A DNA stretch of 8,290 nucleotides from Thermoplasmata archaeon. Its GTDB lineage: Archaea; Thermoplasmatota; Thermoplasmata; Thermoplasmatales; Thermoplasmataceae. The first letter of the stretch is position 1. Each line of letters begins with the position of its first letter. The notes beneath the pieces were generated by a model, which was not told where the DNA came from, ran no database searches, and saw only the letters and a list, made by a program, of their open reading frames with translations. The stretch covers positions 1 to 8,290 of the forward strand of contig JAKAYK010000041.1 of the NCBI GenBank assembly GCA_021826765.1, read 5' to 3'. Of this stretch, positions 1 through 5,231 are shown piece by piece. A program made the position numbers and the translations under genes.

Positions 1-1
1 T

Positions 2-88
2 CTGCATGATCTTGTAAAGATTCTTGAAACACACGAGAAATTACCTGCAGATGAACTGAAAGCATGGGTTGAATCAATTAAAATCTAA
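2..88 (+). CDS. C-terminal fragment of an unidentified protein (5' end outside window)
   Basis: Only one of the three forward frames is open at the left edge. It encodes 28 residues ending in ...ELKAWVESIKI and stops at TAA 86-88. The fragment is charged and looks helical (LHDLVKILETHEKLPADEL). It is too short for me to assign a family. A T6 tract begins 4 nt after the stop, and a separate promoter for the next gene follows, so this gene probably ends its own transcription unit here. That it is coding is inferred from the open frame, an amino-acid composition like its neighbours, and the terminator-like tract after its stop. Confidence 0.55.
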   Translation: MHDLVKILETHEKLPADELKAWVESIKI

Positions 89-91
89 GAC

Positions 92-97
92 TTTTTT
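92..97 (+). terminator. T6 tract after the first gene, probable U-run terminator
   Basis: Six consecutive T lie 4 nt after the TAA at 86-88. Archaeal RNA polymerase can terminate at U-runs without a strong hairpin. The AAAATC-TAA-GAC-TTTT context could form only a weak bulged stem. Assignment as a terminator is inference from position and composition. Confidence 0.4.
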
Positions 98-130
98 GAC
101 GCCATATAAGTGTGTGGTCATGACTATCAA

Positions 131-139
131 TTTATACTT
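131..139 (+). promoter_or_regulatory. TATA box of folP
   Basis: TTTATACTT is centred about 23 nt before the ATG at 157. That places the expected transcription start at or next to the A of the start codon and predicts a leaderless mRNA. No Shine-Dalgarno-like sequence precedes the ATG. A perfect 8-bp palindrome, GTCATGAC, lies just upstream at 117-124. Confidence 0.55.
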
Positions 140-156
140 TCGAATCATTTTCCTAC

Positions 157-1173
157 ATGCGAAGTACCAGATTTTTCTTCCACCCGACTGCACCTCCAAC
201 AGGAAGTTCGGTGAAAATCAGGACATTTACAGATGGGAAAAATACAGGTGTTTCAGAAATTATCGGTGGTGTTAGATACGGTATCGAAGAGATGACCTGT
301 GAAAGATCATTCATATCGGAGTTGTTCCAGAAAGCTGATTTACCAGATTATGCAGAATCATGTGGCAGAGAAATGATCAGGCAGAAGAGGGGAAGCATCT
401 CCATAATGGCCATAATCAACATGACTCCTGATTCATTTTATTCAGGCTCCAGAAAGAGCAGCATAGATGATATATTGAAGATCATCAATACGAATCCAGA
501 GTATATAGATATAGGCGGAGAGAGCACAAGGCCCGGATCTACAGAGGTCACTCCCGAAGAGGAGATCAGGAGATTATCAGGCAATGTTGAATTCATAAGG
601 GATAACTATAAGGGAAAACTCTCCCTGGACACCAGGCACATTGAAACTGCAAAAAATTTTGTGGATAATGTTGACATAATAAATGATGTATCAGGATTGA
701 GCAATACCGAACTTGCTGCCTTATCAGAGGAACATGGAAGGGAATATGTACTGATGCATACAGTAGGAACCCCTCAGACAATGGAAAATTACACACATTA
801 CAGCAACCTTTTTGGGGAGATGTCCATGTTCTATTTCCAGAAGCTGAAAATACTGTCAGAACTTGGTATGAAACCTGGCAGGATAATTCTCGATCCGGGA
901 CTTGGCTTTGCAAAAGACAGTAATTCCAATCTAGAAATTATGAAGAATCCATGGGTACTGAATTTTGGTTTCAGAAGAGTATTTGGGCACTCAAGGAAAA
1001 GGTTCCTGGGTTCAGTATCAGGTTCATCTGCAGATAAAAGGCTTCCAGAGACCCTGGCAGGTACAATATCGCTCTATATGAATGGAGTAGAGATAATAAG
1101 GGTTCATGATGCAGAAGAAAATATGTCCGCCATCAAGACTTTTTCACTGTTTGGCGGTTTTAGTACATTCTGA
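157..1173 (+). CDS. folP: Dihydropteroate synthase (FolP) with N-terminal extension
   Basis: It condenses 6-hydroxymethyl-dihydropterin pyrophosphate with p-aminobenzoate (or a related aryl amine) in cytosolic folate/pterin biosynthesis. The TIM-barrel signature motifs are all present: INMTPDSF (N88 to F94 region), GGESTRPG (120-127), the DTR aspartate D158, NDVSG (N176, D177), DPGLGFAK (D246 to K253), SRKRFLG (S279, K281) and RVHD (R315, H317). These match the pterin-, phosphate- and pABA-site residues known in bacterial DHPS. The protein is 338 residues; the family is usually near 270-280. The surplus lies before residue ~85. The ATG at 157 is chosen because a TATA box sits at leaderless distance; the ATG at 292 (M46) is the alternative and has no TATA box before it. 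The last 30 bp overlap the convergent Fur-family gene. Function is confident, the start less so. Confidence 0.93.
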   Translation: MRSTRFFFHPTAPPTGSSVKIRTFTDGKNTGVSEIIGGVRYGIEEMTCERSFISELFQKADLPDYAESCGREMIRQKRGSISIMAIINMTPDSFYSGSRKSSIDDILKIINTNPEYIDIGGESTRPGSTEVTPEEEIRRLSGNVEFIRDNYKGKLSLDTRHIETAKNFVDNVDIINDVSGLSNTELAALSEEHGREYVLMHTVGTPQTMENYTHYSNLFGEMSMFYFQKLKILSELGMKPGRIILDPGLGFAKDSNSNLEIMKNPWVLNFGFRRVFGHSRKRFLGSVSGSSADKRLPETLAGTISLYMNGVEIIRVHDAEENMSAIKTFSLFGGFSTF

Positions 1174-1557
1174 ACATATGCCCTTCAGGAGTATAGTTGA
1201 GTTTGTTATGATTCCCCTGACATTGTTGAGAATTGGTTCAACACTGCCTGAGATTTCATAGTCTTCTATACTTCCGCAGGAAAGGCATTGAAAATTTATA
1301 TGTGGGTCAGTTCTTGACTCATAAAGTGCCTTTCCATCAAGCTCAATGAAGTTTATAATTCCCTTGTCCGAGAGTGCTTTCAGTATGTTGTATACTGTGG
1401 CAGCAGGTATATTGGGCGCTATGCTCTTCACATGCTCGTGTATATCCTCAGCAGAAAGATGGGCCCCTGGGTTTTCCATGATGTATTTCAGAAGCATAAC
1501 TCTCTGCGGAGTTACTTTCATCCCGGAGCCTTTAAGTGTTTGCTCCACTGTTTCCAT
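1144..1557 (-). CDS. Fur/PerR-family metal-dependent transcriptional regulator
   Basis: This is a 137-residue cytosolic DNA-binding protein of the ferric-uptake-regulator superfamily. Residues ~1-80 form the winged-helix domain, with the typical MKVTPQRVMLL (13-23) and the recognition-helix segment PAATVYNILKAL (51-62). Residues ~83-137 form the dimerisation domain. Two CxxC pairs, C91/C94 and C128/C131, are the structural zinc site. Candidate regulatory-metal ligands are H33, E80, H86 and D99. D99 sits where PerR has Asp and Fur usually has Glu, but the second histidine of the usual HxH is Asn (N88). The effector (iron, manganese, zinc or peroxide) therefore cannot be named. The gene is divergent from hisS and convergent with folP. 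An AT-rich promoter about 23 nt before the ATG predicts a leaderless message. Family assignment is confident, the subtype is open. Confidence 0.92.
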   Translation of the reverse strand: METVEQTLKGSGMKVTPQRVMLLKYIMENPGAHLSAEDIHEHVKSIAPNIPAATVYNILKALSDKGIINFIELDGKALYESRTDPHINFQCLSCGSIEDYEISGSVEPILNNVRGIITNSTILLKGICSECTKTAKQ

Positions 1558-1570
1558 AGATACTCATATT

Positions 1571-1584
1571 TTAATTATTATTAA
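1571..1584. promoter_or_regulatory. Shared palindromic AT-rich promoter core between the Fur-family gene and hisS
   Basis: TTAAT-TATT-ATTAA is an inverted repeat (12 of 14 positions symmetric). Its centre is about 20 nt from the minus-strand ATG (1557) and about 32 nt from the plus-strand TTG (1610). It lies in the only AT-rich block of the 52-bp divergent gap and so probably provides TATA elements for both leaderless genes. As the regulator gene is one of the two, the palindrome could also be its operator. The promoter role is inferred from spacing; the operator role is speculative. Confidence 0.4.
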
Positions 1585-1590
1585 GCATTT

Positions 1591-1602
1591 CCTAATTATA
1601 GG
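1591..1602. repeat. CCTA-N4-TAGG inverted repeat upstream of hisS
   Basis: CCTA-ATTA-TAGG is a 4-bp-arm inverted repeat ending 7 nt before the hisS start codon. If hisS is leaderless, a protein bound here would cover the transcription start of hisS. For the divergent regulator it sits upstream of the TATA region. It is short enough to be chance; it is recorded as a candidate operator only. Confidence 0.25.
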
Positions 1603-1609
1603 TGCGAAT

Positions 1610-2875
1610 TTGATAGAAAGACTAAAAGGTTTCAGGGACTTTTATCCTGAGGATATGATAGTAAGGGAGCAAATATTCAGTACTATGAGAAGGAGTGCCA
1701 AATTGTTTGGTTTCATGCCAATCGATTACCCAAGTCTCGAATCCATGGAACTATTCAGGACAAAGTCAGGCGAGGAGCTTCTATCACAGACATACAGTTT
1801 CACAGATAGGGGAAAGAGGGAAGTGACTTTGATACCGGAGGCAACACCTTCAACAGTAAGGTTGCTTGGCGCAAAAAAGAACATCCCCAAACCAGTGAAA
1901 TGGTACTGCATTCCAAAACTTTGGAGATACGAGGAGCCCCAGTCAGGAAGAACAAGGGAGCACAGCCAGTTCAATGCTGATATATTTGGTGATGCAAGCC
2001 CAATTGCAGATGCGGAGATCATCGGACTTGCATGTGAAACACTGAATAGCCTCGGATTGAAAGGGTCATTCGAGGTTAGGATTAATCACAGGCAGATCAT
2101 GGAAAGAATACTCAATTCCATGGGAACAAGAAACATTACAGAAGGGCTGAACATAATCGATCGATTCAGGAAGGAAACCAGGGAAAGGATGATTGAAAAT
2201 CTTGCTGGCAATTTGGGGTCGAAGGAAAATGCAGAAATTCTTATGAGTTTCATCTCTGAAAAAGTTCCAGCTTCAGGTGCTGATGATAGGATAAGGGAAT
2301 TCTTTCCTAACATCCACTCTGAGAAGTTCTCAGAGAACATGAGTGAAACAGTCTCTGCACTTGAGTCATGGGATTACAGCGATATAGTATTTGATCCAGC
2401 CACCGTCAGGGGCCTAACCTACTATACCGGAATAGTGTTTGAGGGATTTGACAGGGAAGGAAGGTACAGATCCATATTTGGAGGAGGGAGATATGACAAT
2501 CTCTCCACACTTATAACGGGCCAGGAGATGACAGCAGTTGGATTTGGTATGGGTGACGCTGTTCTTGAGAACCTCCTCAGGGAAAAAAACCTTTGGAAAA
2601 TTGAAACTGGCCCTAACAGGTATGTAATCATCACCATAGCGGATGAAGCACAGAAATTCTCGCTGAAGCTTGCCGGATATCTCAGGGCAAGGGGAATCGA
2701 AGCTGCCACCAGCAATACTCATAAGAATCTTTCAAATTCCCTCAGAAGCGCCACGGCTAACTGGTACACTCATGCCATAATCATAGGGAAAAAAGAGATG
2801 GAATCAGGAAAGGCAACTGTCAGGAATCTTTCTACAGGGGAGCAGAAAGAAATGGATACTGCGGACATAAATTGA
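1610..2875 (+). CDS. hisS: Histidyl-tRNA synthetase (class II), TTG start
   Basis: It charges tRNA-His with histidine using ATP, in the cytosol. Class II motif 2 is seen at about residues 100-120 (W-R-Y-E-E-P-Q-S-G-R-T-R-E-H, R106). The histidine-specific motifs RGLTYYTG (267-274) and GGGRYD (291-296) follow, then a motif-3 segment VGFGMGDAV (310-318) and a C-terminal HGTP anticodon-binding domain from about residue 335. Motif 3 carries D-A-V where bacterial enzymes have L-E-R, so the usual arginine is absent. The frame stays open upstream through the antisense of the regulator gene, but homology starts at IERLKGFRDFYPEDM and no in-frame ATG or GTG lies near it. The TTG at 1610 gives 421 residues, a normal length. 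There is no Shine-Dalgarno sequence. Confidence 0.95.
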   Translation: MIERLKGFRDFYPEDMIVREQIFSTMRRSAKLFGFMPIDYPSLESMELFRTKSGEELLSQTYSFTDRGKREVTLIPEATPSTVRLLGAKKNIPKPVKWYCIPKLWRYEEPQSGRTREHSQFNADIFGDASPIADAEIIGLACETLNSLGLKGSFEVRINHRQIMERILNSMGTRNITEGLNIIDRFRKETRERMIENLAGNLGSKENAEILMSFISEKVPASGADDRIREFFPNIHSEKFSENMSETVSALESWDYSDIVFDPATVRGLTYYTGIVFEGFDREGRYRSIFGGGRYDNLSTLITGQEMTAVGFGMGDAVLENLLREKNLWKIETGPNRYVIITIADEAQKFSLKLAGYLRARGIEAATSNTHKNLSNSLRSATANWYTHAIIIGKKEMESGKATVRNLSTGEQKEMDTADIN

Positions 2876-2877
2876 GG

Positions 2878-2902
2878 AACTGGACAGCTCCTTTCAGTTT
2901 TT
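2878..2902 (+). terminator. Hairpin plus T5 terminator after hisS
   Basis: AACTG (2878-2882) pairs with CAGTT (2895-2899), possibly extended by two G-T pairs, and a run of five T covers 2898-2902. It begins 3 nt after the hisS TGA, and an independent promoter follows. The loop of 12 nt makes the stem modest. The U-run alone could suffice in archaea. Confidence 0.4.
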
Positions 2903-2995
2903 CTACGATGAACAGGTTGGTAATTATTCCATGCATATATTTTGTGTTCATTACTTATTATCAACAATGTTAAAATAAATAGTAGTGTACTGAAA

Positions 2996-3005
2996 AATTT
3001 ATAAA
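2996..3005 (+). promoter_or_regulatory. TATA box of the RAM-membrane-guaAb operon
   Basis: ATTTATAAAT is a perfect 10-bp palindrome and a strong archaeal TATA box, preceded by a purine-rich GAAAA that could serve as BRE. The expected start is near 3025-3027, giving a short leader of roughly 8-10 nt before the ATG at 3035. The gap between hisS and this operon (2876-3034) otherwise holds only the terminator. Confidence 0.6.
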
Positions 3006-3025
3006 TCAATAATATATCGGTCTAC

Positions 3026-3030
3026 GGTGA
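3026..3030 (+). promoter_or_regulatory. Shine-Dalgarno site GGTGA of the RAM-domain gene
   Basis: GGTGA lies 4 nt before the ATG at 3035 and matches the anti-Shine-Dalgarno end of archaeal 16S rRNA. It is the only convincing ribosome-binding site I see in the window; other first genes appear leaderless. It fixes the start at 3035. Confidence 0.5.
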
Positions 3031-3034
3031 AGTT

Positions 3035-3268
3035 ATGTCTGTAGCGTTCGTCCTCGTTGGAACCGTACCAGGAAAAGAGACAGAAGTCTACAATAAGATT
3101 TCCAAGATTAATTATGTTGTTGAAATTCATCCACTCTTTGGTGAATATGATCTCATAGTGAAAATAGATGCTGGAGACTTCAGCGAACTCGGAAAAATTG
3201 TTGTGGAACAAATAAGGAAAATTGATGGAGTTATAGACACAAAAACCTTAACTTCTACAAAGTTGTGA
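3035..3268 (+). CDS. Stand-alone Lrp/AsnC ligand-binding (RAM) domain protein
   Basis: This 77-residue protein consists only of the alpha/beta sandwich that forms the C-terminal effector-binding domain of Lrp/AsnC regulators. It begins with the first beta strand (SVAFVLVGTVPGKE). It contains the family's G-x-Y-D core (GEYDLIVKIDA, 36-46), a helix (FSELGKIVVEQIRKI, 49-63) and the last strand (DTKTLTSTKL). There is no helix-turn-helix, so it cannot bind DNA by itself. Stand-alone RAM proteins are known to form rings and bind amino acids or small effectors, and may co-assemble with full Lrp proteins. It is the first gene of an operon with a membrane protein (6-nt gap) and the GMP synthase subunit, which suggests an effector-sensing role linked to those products; the ligand is unknown. 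Confidence 0.85.
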   Translation: MSVAFVLVGTVPGKETEVYNKISKINYVVEIHPLFGEYDLIVKIDAGDFSELGKIVVEQIRKIDGVIDTKTLTSTKL

Positions 3269-3274
3269 TTAAAA

Positions 3275-3598
3275 ATGTCAAATGTAACTGTACCTTGGTA
3301 CCCTGGATGGAACATGGATATCTTCTTCCTGACCATTCTGGGCATAATTGCTCTGTCACTGCTTGTTTTTGGAATACTAACTGCATATTTCGGAAAAGGA
3401 AAGGCAAGGGGAGTCGGCGCCGGAATGATTGTGGGAGCAGTATTGATCGGTTTCATTACGTATTATCTCTCAGATTTCTATTTCCATGACAGCCTAATAG
3501 AAGAAGTCATATTGGGTGCACTTTTCTATCTGATAGCTGCCATAATCGGCTTGGTTATAGGATTGCTTATATTCCTCGCTGCCATAATGAAAACCTGA
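3275..3598 (+). CDS. Small three-helix integral membrane protein, function unknown
   Basis: I do not recognise this 107-residue protein. It has three clear hydrophobic segments, at about 15-40, 48-67 and 76-104, the last rich in Gly/Ala/Ile. A short basic loop, GKGKARG (40-46), separates the first two, and an acidic loop, HDSLIEE (71-77), separates the last two. By the positive-inside rule the basic loop should be cytoplasmic. There is no cleavable signal peptide and no cysteine. The ATG is 6 nt after the stop of the RAM gene and the stop is 4 nt before the GMP synthase subunit, so it is translated from the same message, probably by re-initiation as there is no Shine-Dalgarno sequence. Coding is supported by that spacing and by regular hydrophobic periodicity. 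Confidence 0.75.
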   Translation: MSNVTVPWYPGWNMDIFFLTILGIIALSLLVFGILTAYFGKGKARGVGAGMIVGAVLIGFITYYLSDFYFHDSLIEEVILGALFYLIAAIIGLVIGLLIFLAAIMKT

Positions 3599-3602
3599 AC
3601 AT

Positions 3603-4532
3603 ATGGCGTCAAAACTTTTTGATGAAATAACCGGAAACCTGAAAAGAGATCTCAAGGGGAAGGCCATTATGGCCTGCTCTGGGGGGACAGACAGTTCGGT
3701 TCTTGCCGTGATAAGCAAGATGGTGGCCGGAGACAATGTCCACACTGTTTTCATAGATACTGGGCTTATAAGATTTGGAGAAAGGGAGAGGGTCCAGAAA
3801 ATGTTTGACAGGTTTGAGATCAGTGGGAAGATAATAGATGCTTCTGATATATTCCTGAAGAATCTTGAGAACGTAACAGATCCTGAAAGAAAGAGAAAAA
3901 TTATCGGGGAGACTTTCATCAGGGTATTTGAAGAAGAAGCCAAATTGTCAAACGCGGAATATCTTCTGCAGGGTACCATTGCACCTGACTGGATAGAGAG
4001 TGGGGGACAAAACAGGGATGTTATCAAGAGCCATCACAATGTAGGAGGTCTTCCTGAAAAAATGAACCTGAAACTTGTAGAGCCGCTGAAAGATCTATAC
4101 AAAGATGAGGTCAGACAGCTCAGTGCAGAAGTTGGTCTTGATCAGTATCTTCAGCCATTTCCGGGACCCGGGCTTGCTGTAAGGATATTAGGTGAAATCA
4201 CCAGGGAAAGGCTTGAAATTCTGAAGAAAGCCACAAGGATAGTGGAAGAATCCATTGAAATGTCAATGGAAAGCAGAAACAGACCATGGCAGTATTTTGC
4301 CGTGTTCCTTCCCTTAAGGACGACAGGTGTGCATGGCGACAAGAGATCTTATGGGACAACCATAGCAATAAGATGCGTGGACACCTCAGATGCAATGTCT
4401 GCAACTTTCTCAAGACCTGACTGGGAATTGCTTGAAGACATATCTACGAAGATAACTAACGAGATACCGGAAGTGAACAGGGTAGTATATGATATCACAA
4501 ATAAACCACCGGGAACAATAGAGTGGGAATAA
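3603..4532 (+). CDS. guaAb: GMP synthase, ATP-pyrophosphatase subunit B
   Basis: It adenylates XMP and aminates it to GMP using ammonia from a separate glutaminase subunit (guaAa), the last step of guanylate synthesis. The N-type ATP-PPase loop is SGGTDSS (26-32), with Thr where Val is common. Further family motifs are LLQGTIAPDWIES (121-133), IKSHHNVGGLP (141-151) and PFPGPGLAVRILGEIT (185-200). The C-terminal GMP-synthase dimerisation domain ends in DITNKPPGTIEWE. At 309 residues it matches the split archaeal form; no class I glutaminase domain is fused or present in the window, so the partner must lie elsewhere. It is the third gene of the operon, 4 nt after the membrane-protein stop. Confidence 0.95.
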   Translation: MASKLFDEITGNLKRDLKGKAIMACSGGTDSSVLAVISKMVAGDNVHTVFIDTGLIRFGERERVQKMFDRFEISGKIIDASDIFLKNLENVTDPERKRKIIGETFIRVFEEEAKLSNAEYLLQGTIAPDWIESGGQNRDVIKSHHNVGGLPEKMNLKLVEPLKDLYKDEVRQLSAEVGLDQYLQPFPGPGLAVRILGEITRERLEILKKATRIVEESIEMSMESRNRPWQYFAVFLPLRTTGVHGDKRSYGTTIAIRCVDTSDAMSATFSRPDWELLEDISTKITNEIPEVNRVVYDITNKPPGTIEWE

Positions 4533-4540
4533 GTGAAATG

Positions 4541-4549
4541 AATATATAT
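4541..4549 (+). promoter_or_regulatory. TATA box of rpsB
   Basis: AATATATAT is centred about 30 nt before the ATG at 4576, in the 43-bp gap after guaAb. The spacing predicts a leaderless or nearly leaderless message, favouring the first of three nearby ATGs. No T-run follows guaAb, so read-through from the upstream operon is also possible. Confidence 0.5.
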
Positions 4550-4575
4550 GTAAAAAGAATAAACCCAAACCTTTC

Positions 4576-5196
4576 ATGACAAGTGAGATGAACCAAATGG
4601 AAAATGAACTACTTATATCAGAAGAAGAATACCAGAAGTCCGGTGTACACATAGGGACACAGGTCAAGACCCATGACATGGTGAAGTACATATTCAAGAT
4701 AAGGAATGATGGTCTCTATCTGCTGGATGTCAACATTACGGACAGGATGTTGAGAACAGCAGGAAAGATGCTGTCAAGAATTCCTCCTGAACAGATTCTC
4801 GTGGTTGCACAGAGACAGTATGCTCTCAGGCCCGTGACAAAATTCTCGGAAATCACCGGTACCAAATCCATAGTCGGCAGATTCATACCCGGAACACTGA
4901 CTAACCATCAGCTCCCTTCATACACAGAATCAAAGGCCATAATTGTAACAGATCCTCTTGCAGATACGCAGGTCATGAAGGAGGCAAAGAATGTGGGAGT
5001 CCCCATCATTGCTTTCTGTGACGCAAACAACAAGACGGATTTTGTTGATTTGGTAATTCCAAGCAACAACAAGGGAAGAAGGTCTCTGGCTCTTGTATAC
5101 TGGCTTCTTGCAAGAGAAATAGCAAAAAACAAGGGAATAGTATCAGATTACGAGAATTTCAAATACACAGTGGATGATTTCGAATCCCAGATCTGA
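4576..5196 (+). CDS. rpsB: 30S ribosomal protein S2 (uS2), archaeal type
   Basis: It is a structural protein of the small ribosomal subunit. Recognisable uS2 features are HIGTQVKTHDM (25-35), the IRNDGLYLLDVNIT segment (42-55), VVAQRQYA (76-83), GRFIPGTLTN (101-110), VTDPLADTQVMKEAKNVGVP (124-143) and IPSNNKGRRSLALVYWLLAR (161-180). The 206-residue length fits archaeal homologues, which lack the bacterial coiled-coil insertion. M1 at 4576 is preferred because of the TATA box at leaderless distance; M5 and M8 are alternatives. In many archaea rpsB is with rpoN, rpoK and enolase genes; here it stands between guaAb and a convergent endA. The stop codon lies within a hairpin followed by T-runs. 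Confidence 0.95.
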   Translation: MTSEMNQMENELLISEEEYQKSGVHIGTQVKTHDMVKYIFKIRNDGLYLLDVNITDRMLRTAGKMLSRIPPEQILVVAQRQYALRPVTKFSEITGTKSIVGRFIPGTLTNHQLPSYTESKAIIVTDPLADTQVMKEAKNVGVPIIAFCDANNKTDFVDLVIPSNNKGRRSLALVYWLLAREIAKNKGIVSDYENFKYTVDDFESQI

Positions 5197-5231
5197 TCAC
5201 TCAGATATTTCTTATATTTTTTACCCTTTTT
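5191..5231 (+). terminator. Hairpin and T-tract terminator of rpsB, spanning both convergent stop codons
   Basis: ATCTGA (5191-5196) and TCAGAT (5201-5206) form a perfect 6-bp stem with a TCAC loop, followed by a T6 run (5217-5222) and a T5 run (5227-5231). The left arm holds the rpsB TGA and the right arm holds the complement of the endA TGA. The T-runs lie inside the endA coding end, so they serve rpsB only; no T-run follows on the endA side. The terminator role is inference from structure. Confidence 0.55.

Noticed and set aside
101..110. CATATAAG as an alternative TATA box for folP
   Set aside because: It lies about 50 nt before the ATG, whereas TTTATACTT at 131-139 has the spacing seen at the other genes here.
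69..275. 68-codon plus-strand ORF starting inside the tail of the first gene
   Set aside because: It overlaps the end of one gene, a T6 tract, the folP promoter and the folP start in another frame. Its product is not protein-like, with no recognisable domain.
1170..1180. 11-bp sequence CTGAACATATG repeated at 3595-3605
   Set aside because: At 3595 it is a stop-spacer-start junction; at 1170 no gene starts at the ATG. Two copies without flanking similarity are most likely chance.
1346..1609. Upstream in-frame extension of hisS by 88 codons
   Set aside because: It is antisense to the well-supported Fur-family gene, and HisRS homology begins at the TTG at 1610.
2770..3009. Minus-strand ORF whose first 26 residues look like a signal peptide
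   Set aside because: The rest is antisense to the conserved C-terminal domain of hisS. The hydrophobic start is explained by translating A/T-rich intergenic DNA.
3494..4027. 177-codon minus-strand ORF
   Set aside because: It lies opposite the membrane-protein gene and guaAb, which have clear coding evidence. It has no domain and no promoter.
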